This document shows positions 26,123 through 34,089 of a DNA stretch of 64,000 nucleotides, piece by piece (position 1 is the first letter of the stretch; each line of letters begins with the position of its first letter). The notes below the pieces were generated by a model. That model had not been told where the DNA came from, did no database searches, and saw only the letters and a list, made by a program, of their open reading frames with translations. The position numbers were made by a program, and so were the translations under genes. This DNA is from GCA-002050365 sp038235165 (lineage in GTDB: Bacteria; Acidobacteriota; Blastocatellia; Pyrinomonadales; Pyrinomonadaceae). Location of the stretch: NCBI GenBank assembly GCA_038235165.1, contig JBBSUG010000001.1:186001-250000 (forward strand), given 5' to 3'.

Positions 26123-28234
26123 ATGAGATTTCCGAATATAATGAACAATTTTAAGAAAAACCTCCTGCGCGTGTTTGAACTGAGTTTGATCGTTTGTGCG
26201 CTGTCATTGGCGGCGGCGGCACAACAGCAGCAAGTTAAGCGTCCGGCGTTCGATGTCGCCAATTATGTGATGGACGTGCAGCTCGTCCCCGGCGAAAACA
26301 AATTAAATGCGACTGTTGACGTAAATTTTACGCCGCTCGAAGATACGCGCACGGTGACGTTCGAGTTAAACGGTTCGCTGAAAGTCGAAAGCATTACTCG
26401 TCAAAATTCATTTGTTCCGACGACGGTTTCGTCGCCCAAAAGTAAAACCGCGCCCGCCGTGTCCGCACTTAATCAAATAACATTTGTTCAGGATCAGGTC
26501 GGCGTTTCCGATTTGGGTCCGAGCGTGAAAATTGATTTAGGCGATGTCGTTGCGAAAGGTGTACCGGTCACGCTGCGGTTCAAATACAGCGGCGTTCTCG
26601 TTTCACCGTCGGGCGGACCGCTGTTGACAAAACGGCTGGCATACATCGGACCGAATAACGGGTATTTGATGTATGCGGCGCGGTGGTTCCCGTTTCACGA
26701 ATACGCGGCTGACCAGGCGACATCCGACATTTCCATTACGCTGCCGAGCGGTTATACGCTTGCCGGTTTCAGCGACACGCCTGTCTCGCAGACCGGCGGC
26801 AAACACCGTTTCGTTCGCACCCAGTCGAGTCTCGTCGGAAATTTCGCATATGGAAAATACGTTAACAAAAATCTCAACTTCGGCGGTTACGATTTACAGT
26901 TTTACGCGAAAGTCGGCAGCGACGCGCAGGTTGCCGCTTACGGCGAAACTTTAGGTCGTGCGCTCGATTTTTACACGAAAAAATACGGCGTGACCGAAGG
27001 CGGCAAGCGAATGATTATCGTTCAGATTGACGACGAAAGCCTTGATTTTTATTCGACGCAGGGAATGATTTTTATGGCTAACAAATTATTTGAACAGCCG
27101 CGCGAAATCACGGAAGCGAGATTGCAGCGGGAAGCCGCGTTTCAATGGTGGGGGTTGACCGTCGGTCTGAAATCATTTGACGACGCGTGGATTTCACAGG
27201 GTTTAGCCGAATACAGTGCTTACTCATTACGCGAGAGTCAAGTGTCCGGCGCACAACTCGACGGACTGCGCCGCGAACTGCTCGAAAAATCACTAACGTT
27301 CGAGCAAACCGCTTCACTGTCGCGCACCCCGGCTGTTCTGGACGACCAATCAATCGCTTACCAATATTTGATGTACGGAAAGGGCGCATTCGTCTTCCAG
27401 CTTTTGCGCGACACGCTCGGCGATCAAAAATTTGATCAGTTGCTCCGCACCTATCTACAGCAGTATCGCGGCAAAAATGTTTCGATTGACGATTTTGAAA
27501 AGCTGACGACACAAATTGCCGGGAAACCGATGCGCTACTTTTTTGCGCGGTGGGTCGAAGGCACGGGCGTTCCCGAATTTCAGGTGGATTACCAAATTAT
27601 TCGCACCCGCGAAGGCAAATTTGTCACGCGCGGAACGGTCAAGGAAAATTATGACAATCTGCATTTGCCACTCGAATTGCAGCTTCGTGCGGAGGGCGAA
27701 AACGGTTTGAAAACGGAAACAGTGCAGATTGAAGATTCGAGCGCGGATTTCAATATCCAATCAACCGGCAAACCGCTTGCCGTCATCGTTGATCCGAACT
27801 ACAAAATATTGCGGATTTCCGACGATTTGCGCGTCTCTTCGATTGCACGGCGCGGCATCGAACAGTTTAAGGAAGGCAACTACGTCGAAGCGCAGCAGCA
27901 ATTTGAATCCGCACTCAAATTAGACCGCTCGAACTCGTGGATTTATTACCATTTAGGGCTGTTGTTTCTCGAACAGCGCAATTATGATCTGGCGGTTGAT
28001 AATTTCAAAGCCGTCTTAGGCGGAGATTTGAGTCCGGCGTGGCTGGCGGTGTGGGCAAATATCAAGATGGGCAACGCGTATGATGCGAAAGGCGACCGCG
28101 TTCGTTCCGTCGCCGCCTATAAACGCGCCGAAAATCTCGGCGATAATTATGATAACGCACAACAGGCGGTTCAAAAATATCTTGCTACGCCATACGATCC
28201 GCGTGAAAAACAAACGACGGCGGCGGTTAAATAA
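26123..28234 (+). CDS. M1-aminopeptidase-like protein lacking all zinc ligands, with TPR tail
   Basis: A 703-residue exported protein. A signal peptide (ending ALSLAAAA, Met at 26141 also possible) is followed by an M1-type beta saddle and a gluzincin-fold catalytic-like domain, then TPR-type repeats from about 580 to 690. The HExxH zinc motif reads REAAF (336-340), and the third ligand, 19 residues further on in the WxxEG motif, is Gln359 instead of Glu. The WWG that follows the motif in true M1 enzymes is retained. All three zinc ligands are therefore lost and the protein should not be a metallopeptidase; a binding or scaffold role is likely. Confidence 0.85.
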   Translation: MRFPNIMNNFKKNLLRVFELSLIVCALSLAAAAQQQQVKRPAFDVANYVMDVQLVPGENKLNATVDVNFTPLEDTRTVTFELNGSLKVESITRQNSFVPTTVSSPKSKTAPAVSALNQITFVQDQVGVSDLGPSVKIDLGDVVAKGVPVTLRFKYSGVLVSPSGGPLLTKRLAYIGPNNGYLMYAARWFPFHEYAADQATSDISITLPSGYTLAGFSDTPVSQTGGKHRFVRTQSSLVGNFAYGKYVNKNLNFGGYDLQFYAKVGSDAQVAAYGETLGRALDFYTKKYGVTEGGKRMIIVQIDDESLDFYSTQGMIFMANKLFEQPREITEARLQREAAFQWWGLTVGLKSFDDAWISQGLAEYSAYSLRESQVSGAQLDGLRRELLEKSLTFEQTASLSRTPAVLDDQSIAYQYLMYGKGAFVFQLLRDTLGDQKFDQLLRTYLQQYRGKNVSIDDFEKLTTQIAGKPMRYFFARWVEGTGVPEFQVDYQIIRTREGKFVTRGTVKENYDNLHLPLELQLRAEGENGLKTETVQIEDSSADFNIQSTGKPLAVIVDPNYKILRISDDLRVSSIARRGIEQFKEGNYVEAQQQFESALKLDRSNSWIYYHLGLLFLEQRNYDLAVDNFKAVLGGDLSPAWLAVWANIKMGNAYDAKGDRVRSVAAYKRAENLGDNYDNAQQAVQKYLATPYDPREKQTTAAVK

Positions 28235-28251
28235 TCCAACAATTTAAATAA

Positions 28252-28295
28252 CGGAAAAGCAGGAATCAAAAGAAATTCTGGTTCCTGCTTTTCCG
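28252..28295. terminator. Hairpin after the M1-like gene, weak terminator
   Basis: Sixteen-base arms (28252-28267, 28280-28295) pair with one mismatch around a 12-base loop. The stem ends in CTTTTCCG with no following T-run, so intrinsic termination is uncertain. Confidence 0.55.
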
Positions 28296-28327
28296 CGGAC
28301 TGCGGTTGGGACGACTGTAATGCACGC

Positions 28328-28356
28328 TTGACTATTTGTGCATTTAGAATTAGAAT
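28328..28356 (+). promoter_or_regulatory. dps promoter
   Basis: TTGACT (28328-28333), a 17-bp spacer and TAGAAT (28351-28356) give a good sigma70 promoter 25 bases before the dps start codon. Confidence 0.75.
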
Positions 28357-28364
28357 TATTCTAA
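28344..28364 (+). promoter_or_regulatory. PerR/Fur-type operator over the dps -10 box
   Basis: TTAGAATTATTCTAA (28350-28364) is a perfect 7-1-7 inverted repeat of the PerR/Fur class, and a further TTAGAAT half-site directly precedes it (28344-28350). It covers the -10 box, so binding should block transcription. Peroxide-responsive PerR control of Dps/MrgA is established in Bacillus; here it is inferred. Confidence 0.7.
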
Positions 28365-28381
28365 ACAGGGAAGTTTATTTT

Positions 28382-28858
28382 ATGCACAATACAAAGAACG
28401 ATATACCGCAGGAAACAAGAGAAAAATTAATCCAAACACTGAACGCACGGCTGGCTGACGCTTTGGATTTGAAATCACAAACTAAACAGGCGCACTGGAA
28501 CGTCAAGGGAATGAGCTTTATCGCTTTGCACGAACTCTTTGATCAGGTGGCGACACAAGTCGAAGAATATACGGACACCATTGCCGAGAGAGTGACGATA
28601 TTGGGCGGCACTGCGCTCGGCACAGTGCGCGTGGCAGCAAATAATTCGTCTTTAAGCGAATATCCGCTCGAAATTTCTGACGGTGCCGATCACGTTGACG
28701 CGCTTTCAACTGCACTTTCGGATTTTGGCAAAAAAGTTCGCCAAAATATTGACGAAGCCGACGAATTGGGTGATATGGACACGGCGGATTTATTCACCGA
28801 AGTTTCACGCGGCATTGACAAACTGCTGTGGTTCGTTGAAGCCCATATTCAATCATAA
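28382..28858 (+). CDS. dps: Dps family DNA-protection/ferritin-like protein
   Basis: A 158-residue four-helix protein that forms a 12-subunit iron-storing shell. The inter-subunit ferroxidase ligands are all present with exact family spacing: His38 in QAHWNVKG, His50, Asp65 and Glu69 in DTIAERV. The Lys-rich N-terminal tail used by E. coli Dps to bind DNA is short here, so iron and peroxide detoxification may dominate. The ATG at 28382 is used; an earlier in-frame codon lies inside the promoter. A promoter with a PerR/Fur-like operator precedes it and a strong terminator follows. Confidence 0.93.
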   Translation: MHNTKNDIPQETREKLIQTLNARLADALDLKSQTKQAHWNVKGMSFIALHELFDQVATQVEEYTDTIAERVTILGGTALGTVRVAANNSSLSEYPLEISDGADHVDALSTALSDFGKKVRQNIDEADELGDMDTADLFTEVSRGIDKLLWFVEAHIQS

Positions 28859-28929
28859 AAACGAATTGCGACGGCATCGAAAAATTATAAAATGCTGTTG
28901 GGGCTAATTTGTTGCAATCAATACAAAAG

Positions 28930-28974
28930 CGGATGGTGGTCTTTTCGAATGCGAAAAGCCGCCGTCCGTTTTTT
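28930..28974 (+). terminator. Intrinsic terminator of dps
   Basis: A long stem (CGGATGG... with CTTTTCG closing on a 4-base loop) ends in CGTCCG followed by six T. Confidence 0.85.
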
Positions 28975-29067
28975 CTCTTAAGTTTAGAAATTATTGCGTC
29001 ACCGTGATTAAATGAAAAATTCGAATTTGAAATCGGAACGCGCAATACGGTAAATTACGCACCATCT

Positions 29068-29913
29068 ATGAAATTTTGGCGAACGGCGCGGCGGACATTT
29101 GAGTTGAACAAAACATTGGTGATGGCGATTCTAAATGTCACGCCGGATAGTTTTAGCGACGGCGGAAGTCACTTCTCGATTGACGACGCGCTGCGACAGG
29201 CTGAAAAATTGATAAACGAAGGCACGGATATTCTCGACATTGGGGGCGAATCTTCGCGCCCGAACAGCAAAAGAGTTGCAGTAGATGAGGAAATTCGCCG
29301 TGTCGTTCCGGTCATCGAAGCGGTTTCGCGCCGTTTCGATACGGCAGTTTCGATTGATACGAGCAAATCGGAAGCTGCAAACGCGGCGGTCGAAGCGGGC
29401 GCGGAGATTATTAACGATATTTCAGGATTGCGTTTTGATGAAAACTTGGGGGAAGTCGCGGCGAAATATCAAACGGGTTTGGTGTTAATGCACCTGCGCG
29501 GCGATTTTGAAACGATGCACAGCCAAATACCGGTCGCTGATATTTTTCAGGAAGTCGCCGCCGGATTTAACCGGAGCATTCGCAAAGCCGTAAACTGCGG
29601 CGTGAAAAAAGAATATATCGCGCTTGATGTCGGTTTGGGATTCAGCAAAACATTCGCGCAAAATTTGGAATTGATTGCTAAACTAAATAAACTCGCCGAA
29701 GAATTTGCCGGGTTTCCGCTGCTCGTCGGGACATCGCGGAAATCGTTTGTGGGAAAAATATTGAGAGGTGCGCCAACCTCCGAAAGATTGAACGGGACGC
29801 TCGCCGCCGATGCGATTGCCGTTTGGAACGGCGCAAACATCATTCGCGTTCACGATGTCAAAGCGGCGGTTGAAAGTATTAAAGTTGTCGAGGCATTAAA
29901 AAATCAATTATGA
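29068..29913 (+). CDS. folP: Dihydropteroate synthase FolP
   Basis: FolP joins p-aminobenzoate to dihydropterin pyrophosphate in folate synthesis and is the sulfonamide target. The 281-residue barrel shows MAILNVTPDSFSDGG near residue 20, DIGGESSRP, the pterin-site DVGLGFSKTFAQN and the late GTSRKSFVGKILRG. It overlaps lptE by 4 bases (ATGA). The p-aminobenzoate supply gene pabB lies 5 kb away. Confidence 0.96.
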   Translation: MKFWRTARRTFELNKTLVMAILNVTPDSFSDGGSHFSIDDALRQAEKLINEGTDILDIGGESSRPNSKRVAVDEEIRRVVPVIEAVSRRFDTAVSIDTSKSEAANAAVEAGAEIINDISGLRFDENLGEVAAKYQTGLVLMHLRGDFETMHSQIPVADIFQEVAAGFNRSIRKAVNCGVKKEYIALDVGLGFSKTFAQNLELIAKLNKLAEEFAGFPLLVGTSRKSFVGKILRGAPTSERLNGTLAADAIAVWNGANIIRVHDVKAAVESIKVVEALKNQL

Positions 29914-30461
29914 AGTTTATCAAGTTATCGCTGTTCGTCAGTTTGTTTTTTCTCGTTGCCGGTTTCACCGAATGTTACAAGCCGGTGACCAAAACCGGTT
30001 TGCCTGATAATATCAAGACAATCGCCGTTCCCGCGTTTCAATTCGAGGTTGAAGGCGCACGTTACCGCGTCGAATCACGTTTGACCGAAGCCGTCACTAA
30101 GGAAATCATCAAACGCGGGCGCGGATTGGTTGTGCAGGGAAGTCGCGAGGGCGCGGACGCGGTAGTTGAGGGGACGATTCGCAGTTTCAATTTTTCGGGC
30201 GTGCTGCTCGACCGGCAGGGACGCGCCAGAGTTTACGAACTGACGATTGTCGCGGCGGTGACGATTCGTGATTTGAAAAATAACAAAATCCTTTACGACA
30301 ACCAAAATTTTATCTTTCGAGATTCCTTTGAATTTTCGCAAGACCCGCGCTCATTTTTCAACGAAGAAGACCCGGCAGTCGAACGAATGTCGCGGGCGTT
30401 CGCCGAATCGGTCGTCTCGACGATTGTCAATGGTTTAGGTGTGAATGAAGAAAGAAAATAG
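29910..30461 (+). CDS. lptE: LptE-like LPS-assembly protein
   Basis: A 183-residue envelope protein with an N-terminal hydrophobic signal. LptE plugs the LptD outer-membrane channel in lipopolysaccharide export. The body fits the family: IKTIAVPAFQ, the E-x-x-L-T-E-A-V-T-K-E helix and a DAVVEGTIRSF strand. The Cys at residue 22 follows FTE rather than a canonical lipobox, so lipidation is uncertain. The order lptE-holA is the same as in many Gram-negative bacteria, which supports the call. Confidence 0.85.
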   Translation: MKFIKLSLFVSLFFLVAGFTECYKPVTKTGLPDNIKTIAVPAFQFEVEGARYRVESRLTEAVTKEIIKRGRGLVVQGSREGADAVVEGTIRSFNFSGVLLDRQGRARVYELTIVAAVTIRDLKNNKILYDNQNFIFRDSFEFSQDPRSFFNEEDPAVERMSRAFAESVVSTIVNGLGVNEERK

Positions 30462-30478
30462 CTGCAAAGACTAAATTT

Positions 30479-31525
30479 ATGGCGGTTTTGGGACGTGAAG
30501 ATTTACGAAATCAATTAAAAAAGCGCGAATTTGCGCCGGTTTATCTGCTGTTCGGGGCGGAAACTTATCTGCGCGATTTGGCAGCGAAAACGATTGGCGA
30601 TTTGGTTTTGGCGAACTCGTCACTGCGGGAATTTAACGAAATCGAACACAGTTTGAACGACAGTAAAGTAAATTATGCGATTTCCGATGCCGAGCAATTG
30701 CCGATGGTTGATGCGCGGCGCGTGGTGAAAATTACCAACGTCAAAGTTTCCGCCAACTCAAATAAAGACAATCTCAAAGAAGAAGACGAAGAAATTTTGC
30801 TGCGTTACCTGTCGCGTCCCGCCGAAACTTCGATTGTCATTTTTGTCGCTGACGAACTCGACAAACGCCGCAAAATGTCAAAAATGCTGCTGGAAAAAAG
30901 CGTGGCGGTTGAATTCGGCGAATTGAAAGACAACGAATTGATCAAATGGGCGAACGACAAATTGAAGGAGTTGGATACTGCCGCCGATGCGCGGGCGTTG
31001 AATTTGCTGGTCGCGCTCGTCGGCAATAACGTCAGGCGGCTGACCAACGAGATTGAGAAGTTATCGGTCGCGGCACTGCCCGATAATTTAATAACTTCCG
31101 AACTCGTCGAATCGCTGGTGCCGAATTCGCGGGAGATTTCTAATTTCGACTTGACCGAACATCTGCTTGCCAAAGACAAAAAACGGTCTTTGCAGGTTTT
31201 AAGAAAGATTCTCGACGACGGCGCAGAACCGCTGATGCTGTTGGGTTTGATTTCCTACAATTTTCGCCGCCTGTTTATGTCGAAAGAATTGATGACGCAG
31301 GGTGTTGAGCGGAAGGAAGTGGCGCGAATTTTGCGGCTGCCCTACGGCAAACAGGAAGAGTTTCTAGCGACTGCACGACGCACCGACGCGGAGAAATTAG
31401 CGTGGATTATGGGGAAAATTGCCGAGACGGATTTGGCGATTAAAACTTCTAAAGGAGGCGGCGGAACGGTCGGTTCGCGGCTGCAAATCGAGATGCTCGT
31501 TTGCGAATTGGTCAATTTAAATTAA
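30479..31525 (+). CDS. holA: DNA polymerase III delta subunit HolA
   Basis: HolA opens the sliding clamp within the clamp loader. The 348-residue protein has the family start (EFAPVYLLFGAETYLRDL), a central AAA+-like fold without Walker motifs, and the C-terminal collar helices with FDLTEHLLAKDKKRSLQVLR and YNFRRL. It follows lptE by 17 bases, giving the operon folP-lptE-holA, and converges on rpsT. Confidence 0.94.
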   Translation: MAVLGREDLRNQLKKREFAPVYLLFGAETYLRDLAAKTIGDLVLANSSLREFNEIEHSLNDSKVNYAISDAEQLPMVDARRVVKITNVKVSANSNKDNLKEEDEEILLRYLSRPAETSIVIFVADELDKRRKMSKMLLEKSVAVEFGELKDNELIKWANDKLKELDTAADARALNLLVALVGNNVRRLTNEIEKLSVAALPDNLITSELVESLVPNSREISNFDLTEHLLAKDKKRSLQVLRKILDDGAEPLMLLGLISYNFRRLFMSKELMTQGVERKEVARILRLPYGKQEEFLATARRTDAEKLAWIMGKIAETDLAIKTSKGGGGTVGSRLQIEMLVCELVNLN

Positions 31526-31562
31526 AAAAATCGGAAACGAACTTGCTTAAGGTTCGTTTCCG
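31523..31562 (-). terminator. Intrinsic terminator of rpsT
   Basis: An 11-bp perfect stem (31532-31542 with 31552-31562) is followed, on the minus strand, by a run of seven T. On the plus strand the T-run is missing, so it mainly serves rpsT. Confidence 0.85.
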
Positions 31563-31602
31563 TAATTAAAGGAGAAAAACTATGAAGTATGAGATGAATA
31601 TT

Positions 31603-31869
31603 CTACTGCGTCAACTCGTTAACGTGCATCGTCAAACGCGATTTGTGCCGCGCCGCCGTATTTCTGTGTAACACGCCTTTATTAACCGATTTGTCTATTA
31701 ATGCAATGGTCGGAATAAGCAGTTCCTGACTCTGCGCCTGGTCACCGGCGGCAAGTGCCGCTCTTAATTTCTTGATCTGTGTCCGCAAACTTCCTTTGTT
31801 GCTTCGATTTACAGCCCGACGTTTCTCGTTCTGTCTGACGCGCTTTTCGGCTGACTTATGATTTGGCAT
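31603..31869 (-). CDS. rpsT: 30S ribosomal protein S20
   Basis: A basic, helical 88-residue protein starting MPNHKSAEKRVRQNEKRRAVN, the usual S20 start, with the conserved DKSVNKGVLHRNTAARHKSRL near the end. It binds 16S rRNA in the body of the small subunit. Its own promoter and terminator flank it, and GGAGAAG precedes the ATG. S20 genes often adjoin holA, as here. Confidence 0.97.
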   Translation of the reverse strand: MPNHKSAEKRVRQNEKRRAVNRSNKGSLRTQIKKLRAALAAGDQAQSQELLIPTIALIDKSVNKGVLHRNTAARHKSRLTMHVNELTQ

Positions 31870-31933
31870 TAAAAAAACTTCTCCGTGTTAATTAAAAAAC
31901 TAAAATATTCTCTGTCTTTAAGAGAAACTACAG

Positions 31934-31962
31934 AGTATAAATGCCGCCGGGAAAGTTGTCAA
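31934..31962 (-). promoter_or_regulatory. rpsT promoter
   Basis: On the minus strand TTGACA (31957-31962), a 17-bp spacer and TATACT (31934-31939) make a near-consensus sigma70 promoter about 65 bases before the rpsT start. Confidence 0.85.
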
Positions 31963-31972
31963 GCGCAGACTT

Positions 31973-32782
31973 TTAATATTCAAAACGCGAAATGAATTCG
32001 TGCATCAAATCAACGAGCAGCACGACAATCGGCGGGTAAAAAATGAATTCGGGACGCAGCGAATGCGAAAAAAGCTGCGGCATTGATGTGCCGATCAAAA
32101 CGTCCATATAATTTCCGATTAGCAGACCGATCCCCAAACTCGCTGCAACACCGACGACGAGAAAACAAATCGCCTTAAACCTGGTGTGGGGTTTGGTCGC
32201 GTTGACGGTTTCTTCCAAAATTGAATCGTGAATGTTTTCGTCCCGATAAGTATAGCGTTCAAAACCGGAACGCAGCCGTTTGATCAAATGAATCAAACCC
32301 GCCGCGAACAGAGCAAGCATCACGAGTTTCCCGATAAGTTGTGTGTTCGTCCAGAACATCGGCTTGAAAATACCGACGAAACAGGTCGAAACGAAAAGCG
32401 CGACGGTCGGGAAAATCACTTTTTGCAGAGCGAGTGTTTCGCGCCGTTCATCGGCGATCATCCGATCAATAATTTCGTTGTAGCGGCGTTCGTAAGCCAT
32501 CTGCCGCCACCGTTTGGCGTGGGCGTTTTCGGACGTGAAAACCGAACTGCTGCTGACCGGTTGATATTTTTCTTTGAGCAGTTGGCGGTCATAATTGGCG
32601 CGTTCTTTCGTGCTGCCGAGAATTTCGTAGGCTTTGGCAATTTTCGCAAATTCTTGTGAAGTGTTTTCATTTTCGCCGTTGACATCCGGGTGAAGTTTAC
32701 GCGCCAAACGACGATACGCCGACTTTATTTCGGCGTTGGTCGCTTTGGGTGATACTTTCAAAACTTTGTAGTAATCCACCAT
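31973..32782 (-). CDS. J-domain protein with C-terminal membrane helices
   Basis: Residues 1-65 are a complete J domain with the HPD tripeptide (RKLHPDV) and the following QEFAKIAKAYEILGS helix, which stimulates DnaK ATPase. After a charged linker (70-130) there are three or four hydrophobic helices (about 135-265). It lacks the zinc-finger and CTD modules of DnaJ, so it is a membrane-attached co-chaperone of unknown client. The Met before VDYYKVLKVSP (32782) is taken as the start. Confidence 0.85.
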   Translation of the reverse strand: MVDYYKVLKVSPKATNAEIKSAYRRLARKLHPDVNGENENTSQEFAKIAKAYEILGSTKERANYDRQLLKEKYQPVSSSSVFTSENAHAKRWRQMAYERRYNEIIDRMIADERRETLALQKVIFPTVALFVSTCFVGIFKPMFWTNTQLIGKLVMLALFAAGLIHLIKRLRSGFERYTYRDENIHDSILEETVNATKPHTRFKAICFLVVGVAASLGIGLLIGNYMDVLIGTSMPQLFSHSLRPEFIFYPPIVVLLVDLMHEFISRFEY

Positions 32783-32895
32783 CACAGAAAATAATAAAAA
32801 AAGGAGAGCCGACAATCAAGAGCGCAGGCGGAAAAGCCAAGACGATTGTACCATAATTTTTTGTTCTGAAAGAAGCCTTTTTTCGTAATTTTTTC

Positions 32896-32924
32896 TTGAC
32901 ACATAAAATTTATGGCTATAAAAT
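32896..32924 (+). promoter_or_regulatory. Promoter directly before the CAACTCG array
   Basis: TTGACA (32896-32901), a 17-bp spacer and TAAAAT (32919-32924). The heptamer array begins at the next base, so it would cover the transcription start and early leader. Confidence 0.7.
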
Positions 32925-32983
32925 CAACTCGCAACTCGCAACTCGCAACTCGCAACTCGCAACTCGCAACTCGCAACTCGCAA
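32925..32983. repeat. Eight perfect CAACTCG heptamers
   Basis: Eight identical 7-bp units run from 32925 to 32980, with a partial ninth (CAA). It is the longest and least diverged array in the window, suggesting recent slippage expansion. Confidence 0.97.
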
Positions 32984-33115
32984 GAGAATTACTTTACGAG
33001 AAATGTAAATTACCGGCTAGGAGCGTTCCTAACTGTATAGCTGGAAAAACTTGAAAAACCAAAAATCTCTCAAGCCTTTCCTTGTAAAAGCCAACAAATT
33101 ACATAGGAGAACGTA

Positions 33116-33904
33116 ATGAAAAAATATCAAAGATTGTCAGGTTTGTGGACTATGACAATTTTACTTATGAGTTTAGTTTTCGTACTTAATTGTTTCCCTC
33201 AGGGTTTACCCCAATCCCCAAAAACAGGAAAATCAGATCGAAGTAAGATATTACCCGGCGGTGATTGGTCTATCTCGATTTACCCGTATGAGGAAGACAG
33301 TTTTTCACCTGTTTCACTCTTTTCAGTTTCGTCGAATAATGCCAGAGCAGAAAAAGTTGACATTATGAATATATCGAACAAACCTGTTGTTGCGATAAAA
33401 CTGAGTTGGGCATTGTATCGGGATCAAAACAGAAGCAAAATAATCAAAGAAGGAATTACACCGCTGCTCGAATTTGGTAGTAAATTATCGTCAGGTAAAA
33501 GAGGATTCATTAAATATAATGTCGTTGCCTTTAATAATATCTATGAATCTTTATCAGACAAAAAACGTCTGGCAGGAAATTTTAACATTGACCTTCGAGT
33601 TGAAGAAGTTCACTTTGCCGATGATTCCATCTGGCAACGTCAAGAAGGACTTTCTCCTGACATAAAACAAGAACTACAACGGGACGCAGTTTCAGGAGAT
33701 TGTGCCAAACAACAATGCAAAGGAACTGCTTCTACTGAAGTTATTGGTGCCGTAACATATTCTTGTGAAGCCAGTACTCTAAATCAAAGATGTCAAGTAA
33801 ATGGAGGTTATTCCTGCTCGAATGTATCTTGTACTCAACCCGGCGGCGGCGGTGGTGGTGGCGGCGGCGGCGGATGGGAAGAAATTGAGATTATCAATCC
33901 TTAA
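33116..33904 (+). CDS. Secreted Cys- and Gly-rich protein, function unknown
   Basis: A 262-residue exported protein with an N-terminal signal (about residues 8-30). The body is mixed beta, and the end has six to eight Cys between residues 195 and 240, followed by a run of eleven Gly (nucleotides 33841-33873) and a short WEEIEI tail. I do not recognise the family. The coding sequence is visibly richer in A and T than its neighbours and uses AT-ending codons, so it may be recently acquired. It has its own promoter and a terminator-like hairpin. Confidence 0.7.
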   Translation: MKKYQRLSGLWTMTILLMSLVFVLNCFPQGLPQSPKTGKSDRSKILPGGDWSISIYPYEEDSFSPVSLFSVSSNNARAEKVDIMNISNKPVVAIKLSWALYRDQNRSKIIKEGITPLLEFGSKLSSGKRGFIKYNVVAFNNIYESLSDKKRLAGNFNIDLRVEEVHFADDSIWQRQEGLSPDIKQELQRDAVSGDCAKQQCKGTASTEVIGAVTYSCEASTLNQRCQVNGGYSCSNVSCTQPGGGGGGGGGGGWEEIEIINP

Positions 33905-33929
33905 ACTACTTAAACAAAAATAAGGATAT

Positions 33930-33994
33930 AAACGCGACAAATAGGCAGCGTAGCTAGTTGACGAACTAAATTGTGCTTTCTGTTTGTCGCGTTT
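33930..33994 (+). terminator. Hairpin after the Gly-rich protein gene
   Basis: AAACGCGACAAA (33930-33941) pairs perfectly with TTTGTCGCGTTT (33983-33994) across a 41-base loop. Only three T end the stem, so it may be a terminator or another structured element. Confidence 0.5.
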
Positions 33995-34089
33995 CTACTT
34001 GCATCTCACTAAAAAAATCGAAAATAAGTAAGAAGAATTAAGTTACTGAAAACGCGGGACGAAGCAAAAAATGAATAATCATATTAATT

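Larger units (their letters stand above)
32783..33115. other. Leader region of the Gly-rich secreted protein gene
   Basis: No gene is seen. It holds a promoter (32896-32924), an eight-copy heptamer array (32925-32983), and then a structured stretch with a TAGGA/TCCTA hairpin near 33015-33030. GGAG stands before the ATG at 33116. Confidence 0.6.

Noticed and set aside
32925..32983. CRISPR-like array
   Set aside because: Units are only 7 bp, directly joined without spacers, and no cas gene is present.
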